From Peptococcaceae bacterium UBA2264 (lineage in GTDB: Bacteria > Bacillota > Desulfitobacteriia > Desulfitobacteriales > Desulfitobacteriaceae), in contig DDXI01000013.1 of assembly GCA_002347475.1 (NCBI GenBank), positions 1-15,692 of the forward strand: a DNA stretch of 15,692 nucleotides, read 5' to 3'. The notes under the pieces were generated by a model, which worked only from the letters and a program-made list of their open reading frames with translations, made no database searches and was not told the DNA's origin. Shown piece after piece: positions 7,636-14,659 of this stretch. Numbering within the stretch: the first letter of the stretch is position 1; every line of letters starts with the position of its first letter. A program made the translations under genes and the position numbers.

Positions 7636-8905
7636 CCTCCTGATACTCCTCTCTTATTTTTAATCTGACATTGCTCTTCGGTATCAGGCAAGTCCTTGTG
7701 TTCCTATAAAGCTTTTCTAATCCCCGGTATTCTTTCTTCTTGAACTTGCCACATAAGCCGCATTCATGGCATTGGTGCGTTTTGTTTTCCGGCTCGTTAT
7801 ACGTGCAGATTACTCCTTCGAAATTTCTGAGGATGACTTTTTCCGCAGAATACGAAATCAGGTATTGCGGGTTCACAGGGATCTTCCCACCCCCACCCGG
7901 TGCATCTATCACAAAGGTAGGTACAGCCAGACCGGATGTATGCCCCTGCAGCATTTCCATGATTTCAATGCCAACGCCAACCGAGGTTCTGAAATGTTCG
8001 ATCCCTTCCGAAAGATCGCACTGATACAGATAATAAGGTCTGATTCTGGTTCTCACAAGTTCCTGAACAAGTCTGCGCATAACATAGGGGCAGTCATTTA
8101 TTCCTTTCAGAAGCACCGATTGGTTACCCAATGGAACTCCTGCATCAGCCAACATGGCACAGGCTTTTATTGCTTCCTCTGTCATTTCTTTAGGATGGTT
8201 GAAATGAGTGTTAAGCCAAATAGGATGATATTTCTTCAGCATCGCACAAAGTTTCGGGGTAATTCTTTGTGGCATAACCACAGGCGTCCTTGTCCCGATC
8301 CTGATGATTTCCACATGTTTAATATCCCGTATGCCCTTTATGATAGTTTCCAGCCTTTCATCCGAAAGGCATAAGGCATCTCCTCCTGATAACAGGACAT
8401 CTCTGACCTCTTCGTGCGCTCTAATATAATCAATTGCCAAACGGATGTTATGCAAGGAAAGCGCCTTGTCTCTTTGCCCGGCAAAACGTCTTCTTGTACA
8501 GTGACGACAGTACATGGAACACTGATCGGTAACCAGCAACAGCACTCTGTCAGGATACCTGTGGGTAAGCCCGGGTACAGGAGAGTCTGCGGTTTCATGC
8601 AGCGGATCTCTGCTGTCATATTTTGATACTTTGGTTTCTTGCAGCGTAGGAATACCCTGTCTCCTGACTGGGCAATTATAATCATCTGGATCCATGAGAG
8701 TTGCATAATAAGGTGTTATTGACATGCGCAATTTTTTCAGGCTTGCTTTGACACCTTCCCGCTCGTTCTGAGTAAGGTTAACTGTCAATTCCAGTTGATC
8801 TATTGTTGTAATTCTGTTGGCCATCTGCCAGTTCCAATCCTGCCATTGTTCTTTTGTGACATTTTTCCATAAGGGTATATTTCTAAAGCTTCTCTTCTTA
8901 TTCAT
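7610..8905 (-). CDS. ablA: L-lysine 2,3-aminomutase
   Basis: This 431-aa radical SAM enzyme converts L-lysine to L-beta-lysine using a [4Fe-4S] cluster and PLP. The cluster motif is C129-SMY-C133-RH-C136 followed by TRRRFAG. The PLP lysine is K341 in APGGGGKIPVNPQYL, and LLSGGDAL (171-178) and the HFNHPKE region are typical. C272 and the C-terminal C379-HE-C382-GL-C385 group match the zinc-binding cysteines known in the family. Length fits the clostridial enzyme. AAGGAG precedes the ATG by 7 bases. It is first in the ablA-ablB pair, pointing to osmolyte synthesis rather than lysine fermentation, since no kamDE-type genes are present. The long leader carries a c-di-AMP riboswitch and terminator. 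Very good match. Confidence 0.96.
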   Translation of the reverse strand: MNKKRSFRNIPLWKNVTKEQWQDWNWQMANRITTIDQLELTVNLTQNEREGVKASLKKLRMSITPYYATLMDPDDYNCPVRRQGIPTLQETKVSKYDSRDPLHETADSPVPGLTHRYPDRVLLLVTDQCSMYCRHCTRRRFAGQRDKALSLHNIRLAIDYIRAHEEVRDVLLSGGDALCLSDERLETIIKGIRDIKHVEIIRIGTRTPVVMPQRITPKLCAMLKKYHPIWLNTHFNHPKEMTEEAIKACAMLADAGVPLGNQSVLLKGINDCPYVMRRLVQELVRTRIRPYYLYQCDLSEGIEHFRTSVGVGIEIMEMLQGHTSGLAVPTFVIDAPGGGGKIPVNPQYLISYSAEKVILRNFEGVICTYNEPENKTHQCHECGLCGKFKKKEYRGLEKLYRNTRTCLIPKSNVRLKIREEYQEDDAKQMAK

Positions 8906-9091
8906 TCAATTCTCCTTTTCTCTTACTGATCTGGGGTCTTCCTCAGGTTTGATATACTTCAGACGCTGTTGCTTAAACAAGTTACTGTCATTTTCCCGAA
9001 AATAAGTCAATACTTTTCGAATTATAGATATCATTCATTTCAATATAACCGTTTTTCCTTCAACAAACCGCAGAAACTGTAACGATCCCAC

Positions 9092-9121
9092 AAAAAAATG
9101 CTGCAGAGAAGTTTCTGCAGC
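9092..9121 (-). terminator. Intrinsic terminator in the ablA leader (riboswitch-controlled)
   Basis: The minus strand folds as GCTGCAGA (9121-9114), a six-base loop, TCTGCAGC (9107-9100), then A and seven Ts (9098-9092). This is a textbook Rho-independent terminator between the c-di-AMP aptamer and ablA. The flanking ACGCT (9123-9119) can instead pair with AGCGT (9190-9186), the 3' strand of the aptamer closing stem, giving a plausible antiterminator. Confidence 0.88.
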
Positions 9122-9173
9122 GTATGCCAAAAAAGTGTACTCTAATAAAAGGTACAATTAAGCATATCAATCA

Positions 9174-9300
9174 CCTTCTCTTCCAACGCTTACGAGATTA
9201 GCTGACGGATTCGGGTCGAAAGAGCTTAACCCTACCAGAGCATCTGCTCTGGATTCACCCCAATTGTTTGGTTTTCCCGCTCCTTTATGGATTCAGCGTT
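9174..9300 (-). ncRNA. Cyclic di-AMP riboswitch (ydaO/yuaA type)
   Basis: The minus-strand RNA carries the conserved core of the class in order: AACGCUGAAUCC, GGAGCGGGAAAACC, UUGGGGUGAAUCC, a variable hairpin CCAGAGCAGAUGCUCUGG, UAGGGUUAAGCUCUUUC, GACCCGAAUCCGUCAGCUAA and CUCGUAAGCGUU. The closing stem pairs AACGCU (9300-9295) with AGCGUU (9190-9185). CUCUU and the 3' AAGAG (9182-9178) can make the known pseudoknot-like long-range helix. Riboswitches of this class bind c-di-AMP and usually turn genes OFF. Here it precedes a terminator and ablA, so c-di-AMP should shut down acetyl-beta-lysine synthesis. The identification rests on motif recall rather than a covariance search, but the match is extensive. 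Confidence 0.93.
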
Positions 9301-9333
9301 AATAACTATTCAATTTGTAATTTTGTTGCCTTT

Positions 9334-9386
9334 AAAAAATGATATAGGGTAAGAAGCTAACTTTAACAAAATAGCCTCCCACCCTA
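9334..9386 (-). terminator. Upstream terminator-like hairpin in the ablA leader
   Basis: On the minus strand TAGGGTGGGAGGCTA (9386-9372) pairs along all 15 bases with TAGCTTCTTACCCTA (9359-9345), three of the pairs being G.U, around a 12-base loop. Six Ts follow at 9339-9334, five bases after the stem. On the plus strand the same positions would be A.C mismatches, so the fold belongs to minus-strand RNA. It lies between the distal promoter and the riboswitch. Confidence 0.6.
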
Positions 9387-9506
9387 GAGCCTTCTTCTCT
9401 TGAAATGGTTTTACATTTCAACCGCAAATAAACATATTTAATTTACGTTATCTTCCTCGAGAATTAATGTGTAGTTTAAATAATTAATAATCTAATTCTA
9501 ATATTA
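9387..9506 (-). other. Unassigned leader segment upstream of the first hairpin
   Basis: If transcription starts near 9506, this AT-rich 120-base segment is the first part of the ablA leader. It contains a perfect 8-bp hairpin, TTGAAATG-TAAAAC-CATTTCAA (9421-9400), directly before GAGAAGAAGGCTC. GAAG-GCT in that segment resembles the GGGAGGCTA arm of the following terminator and could compete with it. No ORF and no known riboswitch class recognised. Confidence 0.35.
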
Positions 9507-9512
9507 TTTAAA

Positions 9513-9541
9513 ATTATATCAAATTATTATATTTAGGTCAA
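9513..9541 (-). promoter_or_regulatory. Sigma-A promoter driving the ablA leader
   Basis: The minus strand reads TTGACC (9541-9536), a 17-base AT-rich spacer, then a perfect TATAAT (9518-9513). Predicted start is near 9506, about 600 bases upstream of the ablA ATG, so the transcript would include both hairpins and the c-di-AMP aptamer. Confidence 0.75.
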
Positions 9542-9680
9542 TACACTTTTTACTGCTTCAATAGCTGGCGATCACTCGACATTTTATCCAGAATCCCTGA
9601 AATTTCTAATGATTTATCTAATTTAATTCTACTAGAAAACCATCAAAAGTTAGTTTTAATGATATGATTCAACTTTAAAA

Positions 9681-9709
9681 TGTAACCAAAGGTCATCTGA
9701 TGTTACAAT
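9681..9709 (+). promoter_or_regulatory. Possible promoter/operator of the 62-aa gene
   Basis: TGTAAC (9681-9686) and GTTACA (9702-9707) form a 6-bp inverted repeat, and the right arm overlaps TACAAT (9704-9709), a five-of-six -10 box. No good -35 is seen 17 bases upstream, so activation or another sigma factor may be needed. Weak call. Confidence 0.25.
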
Positions 9710-9752
9710 ATATTTATCGATTATCTTTTTATCCTTGGAAAGGAGGCACACT

Positions 9753-9941
9753 ATGGTTACATTTTTCAGGAAGGCCTTAGGCAGAACAGCATCATCTGAC
9801 CAGCACATGTTTGCCTGGTTTAAGCTTCTATGCTATAATAATCAACAAATAAATATTCCTGACGGTCAAAGTATTCTTGGCGAAAGCCGGGTTACGGGAC
9901 GGAGTTACCTGAGTCCGGAGGATATGGTATCTCAGTCATGA
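9753..9941 (+). CDS. Small hypothetical protein, 62 aa
   Basis: I do not recognise this protein. The ATG at 9753 has an excellent ribosome site, AAAGGAGG, 6-7 bases upstream. An ATG 18 bases earlier in the same frame overlaps that site and is unlikely. The product starts MVTFFRKALGR, is basic at the N-terminus, has an aromatic patch (HMFAWFKLLCYNN, residues ~18-30) and ends SRVTGRSYLSPEDMVSQS. There is no signal peptide and no clear membrane helix. A strong terminator follows 17 bases after the stop, so the gene may form its own transcript or lead into the dapB-like gene by readthrough. It could be a true small protein or a leader peptide, but with only two Lys codons a lysine attenuator is unlikely. 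Confidence 0.5.
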   Translation: MVTFFRKALGRTASSDQHMFAWFKLLCYNNQQINIPDGQSILGESRVTGRSYLSPEDMVSQS

Positions 9942-9958
9942 GAAATCGACTTACTGGG

Positions 9959-9994
9959 GTGGGTAGTCTTTTACGAGGCTGCCCACTTTCTTTG
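9959..9994 (+). terminator. Intrinsic terminator after the small gene
   Basis: GTGGGTAGTC (9959-9968) pairs over 10 bases, two being G.U, with GGCTGCCCAC (9977-9986), followed by TTTCTTTG. It lies 84 bases before the TTG start of the dapB-like gene, so it ends the small transcript or acts as an attenuator for the next gene. Confidence 0.75.
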
Positions 9995-10077
9995 TCCAAA
10001 AGTGGAATCCGCTTGTACACCAGGAAGAATGGTTAAAAGAATTAGCATCATCTGGTAATAAAAGGAGGGTATGCATC

Positions 10078-10857
10078 TTGAAAATGAGGATCGGGATGTT
10101 CGGATTCGGCAAGACCGGATTTGTAGTAGCCAAGGAAATTATTAAAGATGAAAATTGCGAATTATGCTGGATACTAAGAAAATCAACGACCAAGGAAGGC
10201 GAATACGCCAGCCGTTTGTTAGGCTTTGATCATGATGAAGGCGAGATTTATTCTATCATGAATATCGATTATGAGGTTTTTTATCAAGATAACTATGTTG
10301 ATGTAATTATTGACTTCTCATCGGCTAACGCGATTGAGAATTATAAGAATGCGGCCCAGTATGGAACCCGCATCGTGTCGGCCATCTCCAAATATGATAG
10401 GATCCATCTGGACCAATTGAAAGATCTGGGCCGGCAGACCGCAGTGTTATATTCCCCTAACATTACCTTGGGAATAAATTTTCTAATCGAGGCTTCAAAG
10501 GTGCTGCAAAGAATTGCACCCCATGCAGACATCGAAATCATCGAAGAACATTTCCGTGATAAAAAAGATGTTTCCGGTACGGCACTAAGGATTGCCGAAG
10601 ACCTGGGCCTGGATAAAAGTCAACATGTGAATTCCATCCGGGTAGGAGGGATAATCGGGAAACACGAAGTCGTCTTCGGACTCCCCAATCAGACCATTCG
10701 GATTGTACATGAATCACTTAACAGAGCCGCATTCGGGCAAGGTGCCATCTATGCTGCCAAATGGCTGGCCGACAAGGACAAGGGCCTTTATACCATGGAA
10801 CAAGCGGTATCCTTAAGTTTCGTTAAAAATCCCCCAGTGTTCGATGTCGCTGAGTAA
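10078..10857 (+). CDS. 4-hydroxy-tetrahydrodipicolinate reductase-like protein (DapB family)
   Basis: The 259-aa product matches DapB in length and order of motifs. It has the dinucleotide-binding GMFGFGKTG (6-14), YSPNITLGIN (125-134), IRVGGIIGKHEVVFG (187-201), and HESLNRAAFGQGAIYAAKWL (211-230) near the end. DapB reduces HTPA with NAD(P)H in the diaminopimelate/lysine pathway. The usual HHxxKxDxPSGTA substrate motif is altered to EHFRDKKDVSGTA (157-169): the catalytic His (H158) and Lys (K162) align, but the second His is Phe and the Pro is lost with one residue. It may be a divergent DapB or a related reductase acting on another amino-acid intermediate. Start is TTG at 10078, with AAAGGAGGG 8 bases upstream; the nearby ATG (10084) is too far from it. 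It converges on phoR with one base between stops. Confidence 0.8.
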   Translation: MKMRIGMFGFGKTGFVVAKEIIKDENCELCWILRKSTTKEGEYASRLLGFDHDEGEIYSIMNIDYEVFYQDNYVDVIIDFSSANAIENYKNAAQYGTRIVSAISKYDRIHLDQLKDLGRQTAVLYSPNITLGINFLIEASKVLQRIAPHADIEIIEEHFRDKKDVSGTALRIAEDLGLDKSQHVNSIRVGGIIGKHEVVFGLPNQTIRIVHESLNRAAFGQGAIYAAKWLADKDKGLYTMEQAVSLSFVKNPPVFDVAE

Positions 10858-10858
10858 A

Positions 10859-12529
10859 TTATGCAGGCTTTGGAAATGATACAAAAATTTTTGTCCCCTT
10901 TCCGACAGTGCTCTCTATTTCGACTTTCGCATTGTGATAGCTGGCAATATGCTTGACGATGGAAAGACCCAGACCGGTACCACCGGTATCTTTCGAGCGA
11001 CTTTTATCAACCCGGTAGAAGCGCTCAAAAATCCGTTCCTTATCTTCCACAGGTATGCCGATCCCTGTATCTGCCACCGAAAGGAGAACCCCTTCTTTCC
11101 CTTCTGTCACTTCAATGGAAACAGTACCCTGCGCCTGGTTGTATTTTATGGCATTGTCACATAAATTAGTAATCAGTTCGTCAATTAATTGGGGAACGCC
11201 CTTTATATAAGCCGTATCACCTTTCACAGAAACCAAAACACCCTTTTGATCTGCTAACGGCAAAAGCCTGACCCCCACATTTTTGGCCATTTCCAGTAAA
11301 TTCATTTTTTCCATTGCCAGAGGCACCTTTTTTTCATCTAACTGAGACAGACGTATTACATCTTCAATCAGATGAATCATTCTGGTGGCTTCCTCGTAAA
11401 TCTTTGCTGAAAAGATGGGAATATCCTCTCGTTTAACCAAACTATTTTTCAACAGCTCGGCAAAACCCGAAATCGCGGTCAGGGGTGTCTTTAACTCATG
11501 AGATACATTAGCTGAAAACTCCCGCCGGATCATTTCCGCCTTTTGTTTTTCAGTCACGTCCAGGATCAATATAATAACACCTTTTGTCTCACCATCCTCA
11601 ATTATAGGAGTGGCTCTCAATTGATAATGATTCAGATTGGAAGTAAATAGCTCCTCAACAGACTGTCCTTTTATGGCAGTTTCCGCCACCTTCTGTAGCC
11701 AGATACTGCGATTCAGATTCGAGTAATGCCTGCCTATTTGAGCAGGTCTTTTTGCTTTCAGGAAGAGAAGAGCACTTTTATTGACCGATAAAACGCCACC
11801 TGTATCATCCAATATCAGGAGTCCTTCCGCCATATTTTCTGTAATTTTTTCAAACTGTTCCTTACCTTGCTGCAGTTCTTTTATCTGTCTGTCTATGCAA
11901 TTCTTTTGGTTATAGATCCGCAGAAGTAAAGGTGAAAGTTCATCGTAAGTTTCATTTTCTGTGGGATTTTCCAAATCCAGATTATTGATCGGTGCTACAA
12001 TTCTTTTTGTTTGAAATTTTGCCATGAAAACAGCCAAACCCAGGATTACGGTAAAAATCAGTATCAGAATAGGAATGCTGTTGGCAAGTGCGGCCAGAAC
12101 ACTGCCAGTAGTGCTGGCTATGCGGAGAATCGTACCATCGGGCAGCCTTATGGCCAAATAATAAGTTTGACTGCCCACTGTCTCGGACATCCGGACAGCC
12201 TCCCCCCTGCCTGTTGCCAGAGCCTCGGCCACCTCCGGACGGTCTTTATGATTATCCAGTTCACTCAGAGCAATGCGGTTATCAAACAACACCTCTCCGG
12301 CACTGTCGATCAAGGTAATCCGGGAGTCTTCATGCTCACCTTTAATGCCAGCCAGATAAACGGTGCCTTCTGTTGCCAGTCCTGCCGCAATATATACTGC
12401 CTGATTATTCATTTCCCGGCGCATATCCTCAGATAACTGCCGGTACATAACCAGAGTGAGCAGTGAAGTGGAGAGTAAAACAGTCACAAAAACCAAAAGG
12501 ATCATGCTGCTCAGAATCTTACGTCTCAT
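10859..12529 (-). CDS. phoR: Phosphate regulon sensor histidine kinase
   Basis: The 556-aa membrane sensor phosphorylates the PhoB/PhoP-type regulator. Two membrane segments (about 7-29 and 151-171) flank an extracytoplasmic domain of ~120 residues, possibly Cache-like. A degenerate HAMP-like linker (~173-225) leads to a PAS domain (~225-325). The kinase core has the H-box FSANVSHELKTPLTAISG with phospho-acceptor H344, N-box around ELITNLCDNAIKYN (451-464), G1 DTGIGI (487-492), F-box FERFYR (501-506) and G2 GGTGLGLSIV (516-525). All are intact. The start codon overlaps the phoB stop (ATGA), so the two are translationally coupled. The extracytoplasmic plus PAS layout is that of Gram-positive PhoR. 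It is the last gene of the cluster, and no terminator separates it from the convergent dapB-like gene. Confidence 0.93.
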   Translation of the reverse strand: MRRKILSSMILLVFVTVLLSTSLLTLVMYRQLSEDMRREMNNQAVYIAAGLATEGTVYLAGIKGEHEDSRITLIDSAGEVLFDNRIALSELDNHKDRPEVAEALATGRGEAVRMSETVGSQTYYLAIRLPDGTILRIASTTGSVLAALANSIPILILIFTVILGLAVFMAKFQTKRIVAPINNLDLENPTENETYDELSPLLLRIYNQKNCIDRQIKELQQGKEQFEKITENMAEGLLILDDTGGVLSVNKSALLFLKAKRPAQIGRHYSNLNRSIWLQKVAETAIKGQSVEELFTSNLNHYQLRATPIIEDGETKGVIILILDVTEKQKAEMIRREFSANVSHELKTPLTAISGFAELLKNSLVKREDIPIFSAKIYEEATRMIHLIEDVIRLSQLDEKKVPLAMEKMNLLEMAKNVGVRLLPLADQKGVLVSVKGDTAYIKGVPQLIDELITNLCDNAIKYNQAQGTVSIEVTEGKEGVLLSVADTGIGIPVEDKERIFERFYRVDKSRSKDTGGTGLGLSIVKHIASYHNAKVEIESTVGKGTKIFVSFPKPA

Positions 12530-13200
12530 TCGGTACCCCCGATTCGATAACCTGACCCGCGAACTGTTTGAATATTATCACCACATACTCCCAGTTTGTG
12601 TCTTAACCTTCGGATGTGGACATCCACAGTACGGGTTTCTCTCTCAAATTCATAACCCCATATTTTTTCCAGAATTTTGTCTCTGGACAGGACGATGCCC
12701 CTGTTCTCCATCAAATAATTCAGGAGCTCAAATTCCTTGAGAGTCAGATTAATTTCCTGACCATCTGCTATGACTTCGTGCCTTTTTTTATTCAGAATCA
12801 AATTGTCGATTACAATCTCTTTTTCTTCGTATGCAGGTCCTGTTCTGCGCAGAACTGCCTTTACCCGGGACAGGAGTTCCATTACACCGAAAGGCTTGGT
12901 TACATAATCATCAGCCCCCTCGTCCAGACCTCGTACTTTATCGAATTCCGACCCTTTAGCTGTCAGCATAATTACCGGCATATCTTTTGTTTGCTCACTG
13001 CTTTTTAATTGTTTTAAAATAGTAAAACCATCTACATCGGGCAGCATAACATCCAGTAAAACCAGGGAGGGTGTCTTGTTCTTCATCTCCTGGTAGAATC
13101 TATCGCCATCGGGAAATCCCAGAGCCTCATAGCCGGCTGTTTTCAGGGCATAAACCACCAAATCCCGGATATTGTTATCATCCTCGACACAGTAAATCAT
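12526..13200 (-). CDS. phoB: Phosphate regulon response regulator (OmpR family)
   Basis: The 224-aa regulator (called phoP in many Firmicutes) has a receiver domain (1-~115) with acidic pocket E6-D7-D8, phospho-acceptor D50 in LLDVMLPD, the conserved T80 region (MLTAKG) and KPF. A winged-helix DNA-binding domain (~127-222) follows, with LTLKEFELLNYLMENRG and TRTVDVHIRRLRHKLG. It activates the phosphate-starvation genes when phosphorylated by PhoR. GAGGAG precedes the ATG by about 6 bases, and 41 bases separate it from phoU. The gene overlaps phoR by 4 bases. Assignment as PhoB rather than another OmpR member depends on its place next to pst-phoU. Confidence 0.92.
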   Translation of the reverse strand: MIYCVEDDNNIRDLVVYALKTAGYEALGFPDGDRFYQEMKNKTPSLVLLDVMLPDVDGFTILKQLKSSEQTKDMPVIMLTAKGSEFDKVRGLDEGADDYVTKPFGVMELLSRVKAVLRRTGPAYEEKEIVIDNLILNKKRHEVIADGQEINLTLKEFELLNYLMENRGIVLSRDKILEKIWGYEFERETRTVDVHIRRLRHKLGVCGDNIQTVRGSGYRIGGTE

Positions 13201-13241
13201 ATCTTTCTCCTCTAAAATACTTACCCCTAATTATCTCCAGG

Positions 13242-13904
13242 TTACTCCATGTCTGGCCCGATATTCTTGTGGATTCCGGTAATGGAATAGATCACCCACT
13301 CAGCTATATTCACCGCATGGTCACCAATGCGCTCGAAATACTTGGCCACCATCAGTAAATCCATAGCCTGACTTCCGGTTGTCGCATCTTTATGAATAAG
13401 ATCGATTAACTCACTCTTAACCAACAAAAACATATCATCTACAATGGTATCGGCAGCAACTACCGCTTGGGCCAAAGCTAAATCATTTTTCACATAGGCA
13501 TCAATGCTCATATTCACCATTTTAATGGTTTCGACTGCCATTTGAGGAATAGTTTCCAGTTTTTTTATATATGGAGCATCCGACAGGTAGAGAACGATTT
13601 CTGAAATGCTGGCGGCTTGATCTCCGATCCGTTCCATGTCGGTTATCATTTTCAAAGCCGCAGAAATACGGCGCAAATCACGAGCAACCGGCTGTTGCTG
13701 CAATAGTAATTTTAAACACAGGCTTTCAATTTCTTTTTCCTTATGATCTACTTCCTGCTCAGCCAAAATAGCTTTTTTCGCTTGTTCTGTATCCTGGTCA
13801 ATCAGCGCCTTGACCGCGCTGTTGATGGTGAGTTCAACCAGCCCCCCCATCTGGATGAGCTGCGTGTTTAATTGTTCCAGTTGCGTATCAAAACTATTAC
13901 GCAT
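13242..13904 (-). CDS. phoU: Phosphate transport system regulatory protein PhoU
   Basis: The 220-aa, all-helical protein has two PhoU repeats. The first has ALKMITDMERIGDQAASISE (83-102) and the second LLMVAKYFERIGDHAVNIAEW (183-203). The E/D...RIGD clusters bind metals. PhoU links transporter status to the PhoR sensor and keeps the regulon off when phosphate is plentiful. The ATG overlaps the pstB stop by one base (TGATG), with GGGAGG about 9 bases upstream inside pstB. Typical length. Confidence 0.96.
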   Translation of the reverse strand: MRNSFDTQLEQLNTQLIQMGGLVELTINSAVKALIDQDTEQAKKAILAEQEVDHKEKEIESLCLKLLLQQQPVARDLRRISAALKMITDMERIGDQAASISEIVLYLSDAPYIKKLETIPQMAVETIKMVNMSIDAYVKNDLALAQAVVAADTIVDDMFLLVKSELIDLIHKDATTGSQAMDLLMVAKYFERIGDHAVNIAEWVIYSITGIHKNIGPDME

Positions 13905-14659
13905 CAGCCGAACCTCCCTGTAATATAATCCTCTGTCCTTTTATCCTGAGGTATCGAAAACAACTTTTCCGTATCTTCATATTCCACAATTTCACCGAGC
14001 AGAAAAAAGGCTGTTTTATCCGAGATCCGGGCGGCCTGCTGCATATTGTGAGTAACCATAATTATAGTATAACTGTTTTTCAGTTTATGAATGAGATCTT
14101 CTATCTTGGAGGTTGAAATCGGGTCAAGAGCACTGGTTGCCTCATCCATCAGCAGAACATCCGGCTGGACAGCCAGAGCCCGGGCGATACAGATCCGTTG
14201 CTGCTGCCCGCCGGAAATACTCAGGGCACTTTCTTTCAAACGATCTTTGACCTCATCCCAAATCGCAGCATCAATCAAGGATTGTTCCACAATTTTATCC
14301 AGCTTAACCTTGGCATGGATCCCATGAGTCCGGGGTCCAAAGGCAATATTATCATAAATACTCATGGGAAAAGGGTTTGGTTTTTGAAACACCATCCCCA
14401 CCCGCTTGCGCAGCAGGTTCAAATCCATTTCCTGATAGATATTGACCCCATCAAGTAAGACCTCACCCGTGATACGGCAATCCTCAACCAGGTCGTTCAT
14501 CCGATTCAAGGTTTTTAGCATGGTGGATTTACCGCAGCCCGAGGGGCCGATAAAAGCTGTAATTTTGTTTTCCGGCAGAGCGATATTCACGTTTTTTAAA
14601 GCCTGAAAATCACCATAGTAGAGATCCAGTCCCTTGATTTTAAACTTTTCTTTGTTCAT
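13904..14659 (-). CDS. pstB: Phosphate ABC transporter ATP-binding protein PstB
   Basis: The 251-aa ATPase powers high-affinity phosphate import. Walker A is GPSGCGKST (38-46), the Q-loop is at Q92 in VGMVFQKPNPFPMSIYDN, the ABC signature is LSISGGQQQR (147-156), Walker B is VLLMDEATSALDP (168-180), and the switch His is H204. The KPNPFPMSI stretch is characteristic of PstB among ABC ATPases. It overlaps pstA by 4 bases (ATGA) and phoU by one. Confidence 0.97.
   Translation of the reverse strand: MNKEKFKIKGLDLYYGDFQALKNVNIALPENKITAFIGPSGCGKSTMLKTLNRMNDLVEDCRITGEVLLDGVNIYQEMDLNLLRKRVGMVFQKPNPFPMSIYDNIAFGPRTHGIHAKVKLDKIVEQSLIDAAIWDEVKDRLKESALSISGGQQQRICIARALAVQPDVLLMDEATSALDPISTSKIEDLIHKLKNSYTIIMVTHNMQQAARISDKTAFFLLGEIVEYEDTEKLFSIPQDKRTEDYITGRFG

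Noticed and set aside
7766..8374. Long plus-strand ORF opposite ablA (202 codons)
   Set aside because: It is antisense to a highly conserved gene, with no ribosome site and no recognisable protein features.
9021..9040. TATAAT on the minus strand between the riboswitch terminator and ablA
   Set aside because: No acceptable -35 at 16-18 bases; the riboswitch arrangement argues for transcription from upstream.
9341..9369. Minus-strand promoter candidate TTGTTA-17-TATATC
   Set aside because: It matches only four of six at each box and lies inside a 15-bp hairpin arm and loop; the TTGACC-17-TATAAT promoter further upstream is far better.
9372..9390. AGGGTGG resembling the T-box antiterminator motif
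   Set aside because: The required ACCGCG-type continuation is missing (GAGGCT follows), and no specifier loop or tRNA-linked structure was seen.
9753..10077. Lysine riboswitch or cyclic-di-GMP riboswitch before the dapB-like gene
   Set aside because: The conserved core motifs of both classes were looked for and not found; only a short ORF and a terminator are visible.
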